Of a stretch of 64,000 nt of DNA, positions 52,314 through 61,544 are shown one piece after another. The notes beneath the pieces were generated by a model. It did not search any database and was not told where the DNA came from. It saw only the letters and a program-made list of their open reading frames with translations. Location of the stretch: positions 26,389-90,388 of the forward strand of contig CAJOIF010000022.1 of assembly GCA_905234765.1 (NCBI GenBank), in the 5' to 3' direction. Numbering within the stretch: the first letter of the stretch is position 1; the number at the start of each line of letters is the position of its first letter. The stretch is from an uncultured Bacteroidales bacterium (GTDB lineage Bacteria > Bacteroidota > Bacteroidia > Bacteroidales > F082). The translations under genes were made by a program, and so were the position numbers.

Positions 52314-54215
52314 TTATTTCTCTCTCTTGACCACCTTCATCACTTTCTCAACAGTGGTTTCCGTGGTGTAAACCTCGGCACGACGGATTTGAGGCAGGAT
52401 GTTCCTTTCGAGTTGCGGATAGATGTCGCACATCTCGCGGATGGTCTGCTCTTTGTCGTTGGAGCTGTTGACGTTGTTGATGATGGCATCCTTGTCCTTC
52501 AGGTCGGAATTGCGAACCAGTTCCATGAACTTGTTCCAGTCGGGACCATAGCCATTGCCGTTGAATTCGACAGCCGTCTTCTTGGCAAGTTTCTTCATCT
52601 GCTTCTCGGCAGAATTGGCGCGGTTGTTGGACAATTCATTGTTGTGGCCATCCTCACCTTCGGGAGAAGCCCAAGCCTTGATGATGAAATTGGTAGCACC
52701 GGCTTTCAGCAGGTCGTTGAAAGCGGCATCAGCTTCCTTGTTGAGTCTTCTTCTACCGTTAATGTCGTACGAATCCTTGTTGAAGAAATAGACGAGCTTG
52801 AGGACTTCGACTTCCTTCGTATGATCTTCATAAATCGTATCATAGACAGGTTCTTCCTTCTTCTGGACGATGACGCCATCGGCGAGTTTCTCGGTAGCAC
52901 CCGTGGTGAAGTAGGTGTTCTTCACGATTTCATCCTGGGTGGGATAGATAGTGCCATTGTAGACATAGAACATCGGGTCGGCCATGAGTTCGCAGTTTTC
53001 CATCTCGGGCTGGTAAGGGATGCAGTAGTGCTTGGTGAATTCGCCGCCTTCCTTGTAGTTGACGCGGAAGTCGCCTTCGCCTTTCACTTTTTCACCCACG
53101 AAGGTGATGGGGTCGATTTCGATCTGGCCACCGTTGTAGGCAAGATAAGGCTTGAGGTTCATGACAGCCTGCTTCTCGAAATACTCACCGGGGATGGTGA
53201 CGATGACATCGAAGCAAACATTGCCGTCTTCGCCTTCAACCAGCGGATCGGGATTGACGCGATAGGTGATCTTCTTCGATTCACGAGCCATCTTCTCGAT
53301 GTCGCAAGGATTGTTGAACTTGTAACGGAGACCCAGATTGAGTTGGCTGTACATATCCTTGTCATTGATGAAGTGAACATCTTCATTCACTTTCTTCACT
53401 TGGTCGAGGTTATCAGAACCGGTGAAGGTGTAGGTGTAATCCATGAAAATGTCAAACTTGGGAGCGAGGTTGAAGGTCAACTCGGCACCAACGGGAACGG
53501 TGAAAGTAAGGCCGCGCTCGTTTCTGGCTCTGGCAACGATTTCACCATTGGTCTCTCTGTCATTGCTTTCAGGATCCACAAGCAGTTGTCTGACAACACC
53601 AGCTTGATAATAGATACCACCGATACCAACGTGAGGAACAAGATTGACAACTCTTCTCGGGTTGTACTTGAACATGTTGAACAAATTGAAAGTCAGATTC
53701 AGGTTGCCTTCAAAATAGTTGGTCTGTTCGAGGCTGAGGTCTGTATACTGGCTTTCGTAAGGCAGATTCTCATCGGCGATGATGGCATCTCCATTGTTGT
53801 CAAGGAGATAGAATCTCTGGAGGTGAATCTGGCTCGGATCATTGTCAATAAAGTGCTTGTGACCAGAAAGAAGGCCGTAGCCACCCTTGAAGTTCACACC
53901 AAGAACCTTACCGAATTGATAACCGATGCCGAGATGAGCATTCCAATTCTCTAAAGCCTGCTTTTTGAAATGATTGAAATCATCCCAAATACCGCCATTG
54001 TAGTTGGCCAAGTCACCATGGTTGATGGAGAGACCTCCGTCAGCCTGAATGTACCAGTACCTTTCAACGGGCTTTTTGGCTTTTTCTTTTTGTTGCTCTT
54101 GTTGCTCTTGCTTCTGTTGTTGCTCCTGTTCCTGCTCTTGAGCCATCATGCTCAACGGGAGGACAGCCATGACGACAAACATCATAAACTTTGCAAACGT
54201 CAAATTTTTCTTCAT
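52314..54215 (-). CDS. OmpA family outer-membrane protein
   Basis: This 633-aa protein has a signal peptide (to LSMMAQ), then a low-complexity linker of Gln, Glu and Lys (about 26-48). An eight-stranded OmpA-type barrel region (about 52-300) contains NWNAHLGIGYQFGKVLGVNFKGGYG and ends GLRYKFNNP. A beta domain follows, then a C-terminal OmpA-like peptidoglycan-binding part (about 490-600) with VYFFNKDSYDINGRRRLNKEADAAFNDLL and the motif-like ASPEGEDGHNNELSNNRANSAEKQM, in which the usual TD(x)10LSxxRA core is recognisable as LSNNRA. A consensus promoter lies upstream. It probably anchors the outer membrane to the cell wall. Confidence 0.9.
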   Translation of the reverse strand: MKKNLTFAKFMMFVVMAVLPLSMMAQEQEQEQQQKQEQQEQQKEKAKKPVERYWYIQADGGLSINHGDLANYNGGIWDDFNHFKKQALENWNAHLGIGYQFGKVLGVNFKGGYGLLSGHKHFIDNDPSQIHLQRFYLLDNNGDAIIADENLPYESQYTDLSLEQTNYFEGNLNLTFNLFNMFKYNPRRVVNLVPHVGIGGIYYQAGVVRQLLVDPESNDRETNGEIVARARNERGLTFTVPVGAELTFNLAPKFDIFMDYTYTFTGSDNLDQVKKVNEDVHFINDKDMYSQLNLGLRYKFNNPCDIEKMARESKKITYRVNPDPLVEGEDGNVCFDVIVTIPGEYFEKQAVMNLKPYLAYNGGQIEIDPITFVGEKVKGEGDFRVNYKEGGEFTKHYCIPYQPEMENCELMADPMFYVYNGTIYPTQDEIVKNTYFTTGATEKLADGVIVQKKEEPVYDTIYEDHTKEVEVLKLVYFFNKDSYDINGRRRLNKEADAAFNDLLKAGATNFIIKAWASPEGEDGHNNELSNNRANSAEKQMKKLAKKTAVEFNGNGYGPDWNKFMELVRNSDLKDKDAIINNVNSSNDKEQTIREMCDIYPQLERNILPQIRRAEVYTTETTVEKVMKVVKREK

Positions 54216-54319
54216 AACATTAAAATTTAGATTTGTTATTTATTAATTAAGTTGATTTTTAACTATTTACCATTCATTTACATTATCCAACGCTTCATCT
54301 TCAACCCCTATTTAGCGAA

Positions 54320-54351
54320 CAAAAATAGAAAATAATTCAATTGCTTCCAAA
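54320..54351 (-). promoter_or_regulatory. Consensus promoter of the OmpA-family gene
   Basis: TTTG, 20 bp, then TATTTTTG on the minus strand, matching both elements and spacing. The leader is ~100 nt; the 54216-54411 gap holds nothing else visible. Confidence 0.75.
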
Positions 54352-54411
54352 AAAAAGCGTTTTTTTTCGTCTTTTTCGTGATTTTTTTAATCGGAATCTG
54401 CTAAAAGAGAC

Positions 54412-54945
54412 CTATTTACACATAAGACGCAGGCTTTTGAATGCCTCCCACATCACAATACCCGCGCAAACGGAAACGTTCAAAGAGTGCTTTGTTCCTT
54501 CCTGCGGAAGTTCAATGGCGCCATCGCAATAGGGCAGCACCTCCTCGCCCACCCCCTCCACCTCATTGCCCAAGACATAGGCGGTGTGTGACTCAAACTT
54601 GAAATCCTGCAACGGGATACTGTTTTCGACTTGCTCAACAGCAAAAATCTTGTAACCCTCTGCTTTCAACTCTTGACAGGCGGCTTCGGTGGTCTCAAAA
54701 TAACGCCATTTCACGGTCTCATCGGCACCCAACGCAGTTTTATGAATCTCACGATGGGGCGGACAGGCCGTGATGCCACATAAATAAAGCTCACTGATGC
54801 GAAAAGCGTCGGCGGTACGGAAAAAAGCACCCACATTACTCAACGAACGGATGTTGTCAAGCACAATAATAATCGGAAGTTTCTCCACTTTTTCAAAGTC
54901 TTCCTTGCTGAGACGATTCAGCTCGTCCATACTGAGTTTGCGCAT
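54412..54945 (-). CDS. SpoU/TrmH family RNA methyltransferase
   Basis: This 177-aa SPOUT methyltransferase adds a 2'-O-methyl group to RNA, with the three family motifs in order: [20 protein letters not shown] (motif 1), [13 protein letters not shown] (motif 2) and [25 protein letters not shown] (motif 3, with trefoil-knot residues). Length matches the single-domain TrmH/TrmL group. The RNA target (tRNA or rRNA) is not determined. It is divergent from mutS. Confidence 0.92.
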   Translation of the reverse strand: MRKLSMDELNRLSKEDFEKVEKLPIIIVLDNIRSLSNVGAFFRTADAFRISELYLCGITACPPHREIHKTALGADETVKWRYFETTEAACQELKAEGYKIFAVEQVENSIPLQDFKFESHTAYVLGNEVEGVGEEVLPYCDGAIELPQEGTKHSLNVSVCAGIVMWEAFKSLRLMCK

Positions 54946-54983
54946 GGTTTTTCAATTTGGCGGCAAAATAAGTGAATTTTTTG

Positions 54984-54991
54984 TAATTTTG
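54984..54991 (+). promoter_or_regulatory. -7 box TAATTTTG for mutS
   Basis: A TAnnTTTG match 22 bp upstream of the mutS ATG; a TTTG lies 24 bp further upstream, longer than usual. Confidence 0.5.
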
Positions 54992-55012
54992 TACCCCTCA
55001 AAACGCACTTTT

Positions 55013-57616
55013 ATGGCCGACAAAGCAACCGAAACCCCTTTGATGAAACAATATTTCTCCTTTAAGGCGAAATACCCCGATGCCATGCTCCTGTTCCGCG
55101 TGGGTGACTTCTACGAGACCTATGGCGAAGACGCAGTGAAATCTTCCAAGATTTTGGGCATCGTGCTGACCAAACGTTCTAACGGCGCTTCTGCCGATGT
55201 GGAGTTGGCTGGTTTTCCGCACCATGCCTTGGATACGTATCTGCCAAAATTGGTTCGCGCTGGGCTGAAAGTGGCTGTTTGCGAGCAACTTGAAGACCCA
55301 AAACTGGCCAAAAAGTTGGTGAAGCGCGGCATCGTGGAGTTGGTCACCCCTGGCGTGACTTACAACGACAATGTGCTGGAACAGAAAGAGAACAATTTTC
55401 TGGCTTCGGTGCATCTCGACAAAGAGGTCTCTGGTATTGCCTTCTTGGACGTCTCGACGGGCGAGTTTTTCCTCACGCAAGGCAACAACGAATACATCGA
55501 CAAACTGTTGCAGAGCTTCAATCCTTCAGAGGTCTTGGTGCAACGCAACAAGCGCAAGGAGTTCATCGATTTGTTCAGTGCTAAGTATTACCTTACTGTC
55601 TTCGACGACTGGGTCTTCACCGACGACTACGCCAACGAAGTGCTCAACAAGCATTTCCATACGGTGTCGTTAAAAGGTTTCGGTGTCGACGATTTCCCGA
55701 AAGGCATCGTTGCGGCAGGTGCGGCCGTTCATTACCTGATTGAGACACAACACGATAAAATCAACCACATCACCTCGCTTTCACGCATTGACCAAGGGCA
55801 ATATGTGTGGCTTGACAAGTTTACTATCCGCAACTTGGAACTGCTACATACCTCAAATCTCAATGCCAAAACCTTGATTGATGTCATCGACAAGACCGTT
55901 TCGCCTATGGGTGGACGACTGATGCGCCGTTGGCTGAGCCTGCCGTTGAAAAACAAGGAACAGATTGAAGCACGATATGAGGTAGTGAAGTTCTTCACCG
56001 AGCACCGCGACCTGATTGCCAAGTTCCAAGAAGCCGTGCGACAAGTCGGTGATTTGGAGCGACTTATATCAAAGGTTTCGTTATCAAGAGTGAATCCGAG
56101 AGAGTTGCTACAAGTAGGCCGTGCTTTGGACCAAATCGAAATTCTGAAGACGACTTGCGAAGAGAGCGGACACGCTTCCTTGCAGAAATACGCCGAACAA
56201 TTCAACCCTTGCGTGTCCATTCGCGAACGAATCAAGAAAACGCTGAATCCCGACGCACCCGCAGTGCTTTCCAAAGGCAATTACATCGCTGATGGAGTGG
56301 ATGCCGAACTCGACGATCTGCGCAACTTGTCGCGCTCGGGCAAGGAATACCTCATGGGTATCCAGCGCCGCGAGATGGAACTGACGGGCATCAGTTCGCT
56401 GAAAGTAGGCTACAACAACGTGTTCGGCTATTACCTCGAAGTCACTAATTCTCACAAAGATAAGGTGCCTGCCGAGTGGATTCGCAAGCAGACCTTGACC
56501 AACGCCGAGCGTTACATCACCGAGGAACTGAAAGAATATGAGCAAAAAATCCTTGGCGCGGAGGAAAAAATCAGCGTCATCGAGCAAAGAGTTTACAATG
56601 AGTTGGTCACCGCCGTGACGGAGTTTGTGGAACCGATTCAGGTGGACGCTTCCTTGGTCGCCCGCATCGACTGCTTGGTGAGTTTTGCCGATATATCACT
56701 GAAATACAACTATGTGCGCCCCGTTATCGACGACTCGTATGTCTTGGACATCAAGGAAGGCCGCCATCCCGTCATTGAACAGATGATGCCTGTGGGCGAG
56801 AGTTACATCGCCAACGACGTCTACCTCGACCGCGACAAGCAGCAAATCATCATCATCACGGGTCCCAACATGTCGGGTAAGTCGGCTTTACTGCGTCAAA
56901 CCGCATTAATTGTGCTTTTGGCACAGATGGGTTGCTTCGTTCCTGCGGCTTCGGCGCGTATCGGTCTGGTGGACAAGATTTTCACCCGCGTGGGGGCGTC
57001 CGACAACATCTCCTCCGGCGAATCGACTTTCATGGTAGAGATGAACGAAACGGCGAGCATATTAAATAATGTGTCGTCGAGGAGCCTCGTGCTGCTTGAC
57101 GAAATCGGGCGCGGTACCAGCACTTACGACGGCATCAGCATCGCTTGGGCCATCACCGAGTTCCTCCACGACCATCCCGTGAGTCGCGCCAAGGTGATGT
57201 TTGCCACGCACTACCATGAACTGAACGAAATGGAAGATTCTTTCGCCCGCATCAAGAATTACCATGTGTCGGTGAAGGAAGTCGGAAACAAAGTGGTCTT
57301 CTTGCGCAAGTTGAAGCGTGGCGGCAGCGCCCATAGCTTCGGTATTCATGTCGCCGAGATGGCGGGCATGCCGCGCAAAGTCATTGAACGCGCCACGGCC
57401 TTACTCTCCGTTTTGGAGAAATCGCACACCAGCGAGGACGTTGAAAAAGCTGCAACCAAAAAGACCGATGACGGTATGCAGCTGAGTTTCATCCAATTGG
57501 ATGACCCGCTACTGCTCCAAATCAAAGAGGACATTTTGAACACCAACATTGACACTTTGACCCCTGTTGAGGCTTTAATGAAGTTGAATGAGATTAAGAA
57601 GTTGTTGAATCATTAA
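55013..57616 (+). CDS. mutS: DNA mismatch repair protein MutS
   Basis: MutS (867 aa) recognises mismatches and loops and starts repair with MutL. The mismatch-binding Phe-x-Glu is F33-Y34-E35 in [10 protein letters not shown]. The core and clamp domains follow, then the ABC-type ATPase with Walker [14 protein letters not shown] (617-629), Walker [17 protein letters not shown], and [15 protein letters not shown] 55013 is the conserved-looking start ([23 protein letters not shown]); the frame upstream is not protein-like. Standard length. Confidence 0.97.
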   Translation: MADKATETPLMKQYFSFKAKYPDAMLLFRVGDFYETYGEDAVKSSKILGIVLTKRSNGASADVELAGFPHHALDTYLPKLVRAGLKVAVCEQLEDPKLAKKLVKRGIVELVTPGVTYNDNVLEQKENNFLASVHLDKEVSGIAFLDVSTGEFFLTQGNNEYIDKLLQSFNPSEVLVQRNKRKEFIDLFSAKYYLTVFDDWVFTDDYANEVLNKHFHTVSLKGFGVDDFPKGIVAAGAAVHYLIETQHDKINHITSLSRIDQGQYVWLDKFTIRNLELLHTSNLNAKTLIDVIDKTVSPMGGRLMRRWLSLPLKNKEQIEARYEVVKFFTEHRDLIAKFQEAVRQVGDLERLISKVSLSRVNPRELLQVGRALDQIEILKTTCEESGHASLQKYAEQFNPCVSIRERIKKTLNPDAPAVLSKGNYIADGVDAELDDLRNLSRSGKEYLMGIQRREMELTGISSLKVGYNNVFGYYLEVTNSHKDKVPAEWIRKQTLTNAERYITEELKEYEQKILGAEEKISVIEQRVYNELVTAVTEFVEPIQVDASLVARIDCLVSFADISLKYNYVRPVIDDSYVLDIKEGRHPVIEQMMPVGESYIANDVYLDRDKQQIIIITGPNMSGKSALLRQTALIVLLAQMGCFVPAASARIGLVDKIFTRVGASDNISSGESTFMVEMNETASILNNVSSRSLVLLDEIGRGTSTYDGISIAWAITEFLHDHPVSRAKVMFATHYHELNEMEDSFARIKNYHVSVKEVGNKVVFLRKLKRGGSAHSFGIHVAEMAGMPRKVIERATALLSVLEKSHTSEDVEKAATKKTDDGMQLSFIQLDDPLLLQIKEDILNTNIDTLTPVEALMKLNEIKKLLNH

Positions 57617-57671
57617 TGGACTTCGGGACGCGGGACTCCGAGACTACGGGGCTGTCCTTGCGTTGCTTTAC

Positions 57672-57698
57672 GTCACTGCGAGGAACGAAGCAGTCTAT
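57672..57698. repeat. Single REP-like unit
   Basis: GTCACTGCGAGGAACGAAGCAGTCT is one unit of the same repeat family; it lies between convergent mutS and the CarbopepD-like gene. Confidence 0.65.
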
Positions 57699-59056
57699 TC
57701 CATTTTCACTCGATTAATCTTCCCAAGCATCTGCGCATTGTCAAAAAACACGCTATAGGCATAGCCGTCATGCACCTTGAAAACTCGGGGAAAAATGTTG
57801 TTACTGGCTTTCTGTCCCATGCTGATCGTGCCCGCTTGAGGGTCATACAATCCAATGTAATTCATACCATCTTTGATGAATAGTCCATAGGTTTTGCCCG
57901 TTGCTTGATCCTTCAAAAACTCGTTCTTGAAGTATTTCTCTCCCGAAGTGATTATGAGAGTTCGTCTTGCAGCAATTTTGAAATCATTGCCTATTTCCAC
58001 AATTTCGCAGTTGTCCAAGTCGACAAATTGCAGGAAATCGTTGAATATCAATGGCATGATATGGTATTCCTGTTTGGCCATGATGGAGCAATACCATTGG
58101 ATCTTGCCGAGCAAGGATGAATTCTCGGCCAAGCGCATCAGATTGCCGTCCCAAGTGCCCTCGTTGATGAGGTCGATGCCATTTCCCTCTGCCACAACTT
58201 GATGGTATTCGGCTTGGATGGCCATCCACTGCGACTGACAAGCTTGATAGCCAACGGTATCCATAAAACTGCACAGATGATACGCTTCCTTGTTGGGACC
58301 GTCTTTCAGCACATACCTGAAATCTTGCGTCTTTCCGTGGTTATATTTGAGCCAATACAGACCCTTGTCATGCACCATGGTCTTGATGATATAAGCCCCG
58401 TTGAACTCGCATACGATTTTGAGCAGTTTATTGCGATAGTCCTCCCGTGAGAATGTGGAGACGGGCAGAATCTCATTTTCCTTGCTCAAATAGATTTGCA
58501 GGCAGCTGTCCTGACCAACAAGGATGATGTCATTGAAAGCGTCAATATGCAGTTTTTCAAAGAGTTGGTCATAATCTTTGCGGGCCTGTTCAACGCCATC
58601 GGTGTCGAGGACAATCACGGAAGAAGCCTTGGGGCGGTTTTCGAGCAAGAGGATTTTTCCGTCGAAAAACTGAATGTCGGCAATGTTGCGATTTGTCTTC
58701 GAACGGTAAAAGTCGCGACTGGCCGAAACGGACACTTCATGCAGGTCGTAACTCATCTTCCGCATTTGGAAACTGATGTTGATGGAATCGCGCTGCAACT
58801 GTTTAGGTGTGAGGCTCACTACCGTGTCCTGATAACCAATGCAGGAGTAATACAGGACGATTTGTTGGCTTCGGTCGTAAAGAGACAACTCGTATCGTCC
58901 TTTGGCGTCAGTGCTGGTACCATATTGGGTGTTTACGATGCTGATGTTCACGTTCTCCACACCGAGGTCGCCGTGAACAATGGTTTTGGTTTGGGCAAAA
59001 AGCGTAAAGGTTAAGAAAACCATTACCAAAGTTAAAACGGTTCTTTTGTGTTCCAT
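57695..59056 (-). CDS. Exported CarbopepD-like domain protein with propeller-like rest
   Basis: This 453-aa protein has a signal peptide (VFLTFTLFAQ) and an N-terminal carboxypeptidase-regulatory-like domain (about 28-98; NVNISIVNTQYGTSTDAKGRYELSLYDRSQQIVLYYSCIGYQDT). The rest (about 105-450) is beta-rich with short WD/NHL-like blade patterns, no catalytic motif seen. It starts 9 bp behind the Ere-like gene and is third in an operon. A protein-interaction role at the cell surface is inferred. Confidence 0.75.
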   Translation of the reverse strand: MEHKRTVLTLVMVFLTFTLFAQTKTIVHGDLGVENVNISIVNTQYGTSTDAKGRYELSLYDRSQQIVLYYSCIGYQDTVVSLTPKQLQRDSINISFQMRKMSYDLHEVSVSASRDFYRSKTNRNIADIQFFDGKILLLENRPKASSVIVLDTDGVEQARKDYDQLFEKLHIDAFNDIILVGQDSCLQIYLSKENEILPVSTFSREDYRNKLLKIVCEFNGAYIIKTMVHDKGLYWLKYNHGKTQDFRYVLKDGPNKEAYHLCSFMDTVGYQACQSQWMAIQAEYHQVVAEGNGIDLINEGTWDGNLMRLAENSSLLGKIQWYCSIMAKQEYHIMPLIFNDFLQFVDLDNCEIVEIGNDFKIAARRTLIITSGEKYFKNEFLKDQATGKTYGLFIKDGMNYIGLYDPQAGTISMGQKASNNIFPRVFKVHDGYAYSVFFDNAQMLGKINRVKME

Positions 59057-59065
59057 AAGTCGTTA

Positions 59066-60319
59066 TTATTCTTGGACGAAGTGCGCCTTATGATTCTCTT
59101 TCATGTAAAAGATGCCGTCGAAAGCCTTCGCCCATTGGCCAGGCTTGCAGTCATAGCCCAATAGGGTGCTATTGAAAACCTGATCAGACCAATCTTTCTT
59201 TTGGCTCAAATCGCAAAAGCTATACTCCATCCCAAGCTGCCTCAATTGGAACTCCATTGATGTTGAGTCAGGCACAATCGCCGTGCTGTCATTCGTATAG
59301 AAATAGCCCTCGCTACCTCCTCCCGAAGTGAAAGCCAAGGAATACACTTGCCCGGGGAAAGCCTTGTTAAGATGCTCACCACAAAGCACATATTTGTTAT
59401 ACAAATCCGGGTCAGGCTCTTTGCCGTAATTGATTTGGCTGATTTGCTTGGCACCGTGGAAGTTGGCCGTCCAAATGATGACTTTTCTTTCGGGGAAGCG
59501 GTTCAAATACCATATTACATTCTCGGCCATTTGTCTATCACGGATGTTGATGCCTTCGTTTTGTGCATCCCACTCGGTGAATCCCAACTTAACCTGTCCC
59601 GAAAACGCCAAGGCGTTGTCAACAGCCATGTCAAGGATGGCTTTCTTTTCCAAGTCGGTTTCGTCTTCCAACGCTTCCCGAATCTGGTTCATCTTTGCAT
59701 CAAAGTAATCCAAATCGTTATAAGTCAAAGTGGTGTCCATTCCAATAATACGGTCGTGAATGGCCATCAAGGAATCAAAGGTGCTTCCTGCCAACACACT
59801 TGAAACACATGGTGAAGAAGCCATCAAATAAGGAATAAGGAAATAGTCGCTCAAGGAAGGATTGCAATCCATGCCCCAATACCTCACCTTGCCGCTACGC
59901 ATGGCATTCACCAAAAAAGAGGCTTCTTTTGTTTGGCTCCATAGGGCATTCCAGGCATTGGCGACATCAAGATAGTTGCTGTCGATGCACAGTGGCGGCA
60001 AAACGTCCTGCAATACAGCACCATCAAGGAAGCCCATGCCTTCCAACACGACATCATATTCATTGTTCGCGTTGAGGTATTCTATCAGTTCCGACTTGAT
60101 TTCAAAAGATCTTCCATCGGCATGTCCGGCTTCGCCTAAAATCACGATGCGCTTGTCCTTAACGGCATCCTTAATCGGGTAGAAGCTAGCTGATTCATCC
60201 GAAAAAACCATGAATTGGTCGGCAAGTTTCTTTTCGGCTGGCTGCGTACCGCACGAAACGAATGTCCCTCCCACCATCAGCAAGAGTGCAAACAAGGTGT
60301 AAAGTCTAATGCTTTTCAT
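59066..60319 (-). CDS. Erythromycin-esterase-like lipoprotein
   Basis: This 417-aa lipoprotein has a signal ending MVGGTFVSC. The mature part resembles the erythromycin esterase (EreA/B) and succinoglycan-type superfamily: RIVILGEAGHADGRSFEIKSELIEYL at ~60-85 with the conserved Glu and His, and RDRQMAENVIWYLNR... KVIIWTANFHGAKQ. EreA uses this Glu-His set to open macrolide lactones, but most chromosomal relatives have other, unknown substrates, so a resistance call would be unsafe. ATG 60319 overlaps the upstream DUF1016 gene by 14 bp. Confidence 0.8.
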   Translation of the reverse strand: MKSIRLYTLFALLLMVGGTFVSCGTQPAEKKLADQFMVFSDESASFYPIKDAVKDKRIVILGEAGHADGRSFEIKSELIEYLNANNEYDVVLEGMGFLDGAVLQDVLPPLCIDSNYLDVANAWNALWSQTKEASFLVNAMRSGKVRYWGMDCNPSLSDYFLIPYLMASSPCVSSVLAGSTFDSLMAIHDRIIGMDTTLTYNDLDYFDAKMNQIREALEDETDLEKKAILDMAVDNALAFSGQVKLGFTEWDAQNEGINIRDRQMAENVIWYLNRFPERKVIIWTANFHGAKQISQINYGKEPDPDLYNKYVLCGEHLNKAFPGQVYSLAFTSGGGSEGYFYTNDSTAIVPDSTSMEFQLRQLGMEYSFCDLSQKKDWSDQVFNSTLLGYDCKPGQWAKAFDGIFYMKENHKAHFVQE

Positions 60320-61454
60320 CATATACATTATTTATTGTATTCTCCAAATCATCAATCGACGGCAATTCCGATTTCAAATCTTCTATGATTTTATTTGTCT
60401 GATATTCCGCTACGCCAAGAGGTTGTGTCATACCCCTTAAGGCATATTCCACCTTGGTGTTATTTTTCGAACGACACAGCAATAGCCCAATAGTAGGATT
60501 ATCCTCTGGCATCTTTATCAAATCGTCAATGGCAGAGATGTAGTAATTCAACTTACTCAGAAACTCAGGCTTGAAGTCCGTCACTTTCAATTCGATGGCC
60601 ACATAGCAATGCAAACGTGTATGATACATCATCAGGTCCACTTTGCTTTCTTCTCCGGCAATGTTCAGCGGAAACTGACGTCCCAAATAGGAAAAGCCCC
60701 TGCCTAACTCCAAAAGGAAGTCAGTCACCTTACCTGCCAACTGATTTTCAAGATCCTGCTCCTGCTTCACTTCCGTCATATCCACAAATCCTAGATTGTA
60801 CGGGTCTTTGAAGGCTGCCTTGGCCAAATCACTATTCACAGGTGGCAAGGTGGTACTGAAATTATTGGGCAATGCCCGTGCTTTGGTGTGATATTCGTTG
60901 TCAATCTGCATCAGCATGGTGTCACGACTCCATCCCTGAATAGCAGCCTCCGTCATGTAGAAAGCCCGCAACGCCATGTCTTTCACCTTGGGAATCATCG
61001 AAATATGATGATACCAGGTGATTTGTGCAAGCGGCACTTGCACGAACTTCCCGTCGGCCGACACCGTAAATTTTGCAAGCCGCGCTTGCAAAATTGGCAT
61101 CGCCTGCAATTGTGCAAGCGGCACTTGCACAAATGGAAAATCTGGATATTCTTCGGCAAATTGCTTCATATACTTCAAGTTGCGAATGGAGTAGCCGCTA
61201 TCACTACCGTAGTGTTTCTGCAAGTCCTCAGAAAGTTGGTCAATGACTTTTGCGCCCCAACCTTGTTCCTTTTGTTTCTGCATAATGTCATTGCCCAACC
61301 ACCAATAATGCTGAAGCGTGGCTGCATTCAGTTGCATCACCGCCTTCAGCCGCTGCTTGTCAATCTCGTTGCAAAGATATTCCAACCACTGCTGATAAAC
61401 ATTAAGGTCTATGACCTGTCGCTCCAAATTATGTGTGTCTAAAATATTTTCCAT
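60306..61454 (-). CDS. DUF1016 (YhcG-type) nuclease-like protein
   Basis: This 382-aa protein belongs to the DUF1016/PDDEXK family. The N-terminal helical part is LQHYWWLGNDIMQKQKEQGWGAKVIDQLSEDL, with SGYSIRNLKYMKQFAEEYPDF and TWYHHISMIPKVKD. The C-terminal nuclease fold has DLMMYHTRLHCYVAIELKVTDFKPE, in which Asp and Glu-Leu-Lys fit the PD-(D/E)XK site. About 25-30 extra residues (~113-142) near residue 110-145 repeat FVQVPLAQL / ILQARLAKF / FVQVPLAQI, encoded by three palindromic copies. Family members are linked with phage defence or DNA repair. It is first in a three-gene operon behind a consensus promoter. Confidence 0.88.
   Translation of the reverse strand: MENILDTHNLERQVIDLNVYQQWLEYLCNEIDKQRLKAVMQLNAATLQHYWWLGNDIMQKQKEQGWGAKVIDQLSEDLQKHYGSDSGYSIRNLKYMKQFAEEYPDFPFVQVPLAQLQAMPILQARLAKFTVSADGKFVQVPLAQITWYHHISMIPKVKDMALRAFYMTEAAIQGWSRDTMLMQIDNEYHTKARALPNNFSTTLPPVNSDLAKAAFKDPYNLGFVDMTEVKQEQDLENQLAGKVTDFLLELGRGFSYLGRQFPLNIAGEESKVDLMMYHTRLHCYVAIELKVTDFKPEFLSKLNYYISAIDDLIKMPEDNPTIGLLLCRSKNNTKVEYALRGMTQPLGVAEYQTNKIIEDLKSELPSIDDLENTINNVYDEKH
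61023..61132. repeat. Three in-frame palindromes inside the DUF1016 gene
   Basis: Palindromic units at 61023-61046, 61071-61093 and 61110-61132 share the arm GTGCAAG or TTGCAAG, a 5-bp loop, and the complementary arm CTTGCAC/CTTGCAA. All are read in the same frame. Confidence 0.75.
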
Positions 61455-61492
61455 AGTTCCGTTTGCGTTTGCAGTATTTAGACTTCATTGCG

Positions 61493-61524
61493 CAAAAATA
61501 ATAATTTCAGCAAAATGATACAAA
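61493..61524 (-). promoter_or_regulatory. Consensus promoter of the DUF1016 operon
   Basis: TTTG, 20 bp, then TATTTTTG on the minus strand, 39 bp before the ATG at 61454. Confidence 0.75.
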
Positions 61525-61544
61525 TTCATAGCAGAGACTTTCTC

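Noticed and set aside
59066..60319. Macrolide-resistance esterase
   Set aside because: Superfamily resemblance alone; most lipoprotein members in Bacteroidota have no resistance role and no mobile element adjoins it.
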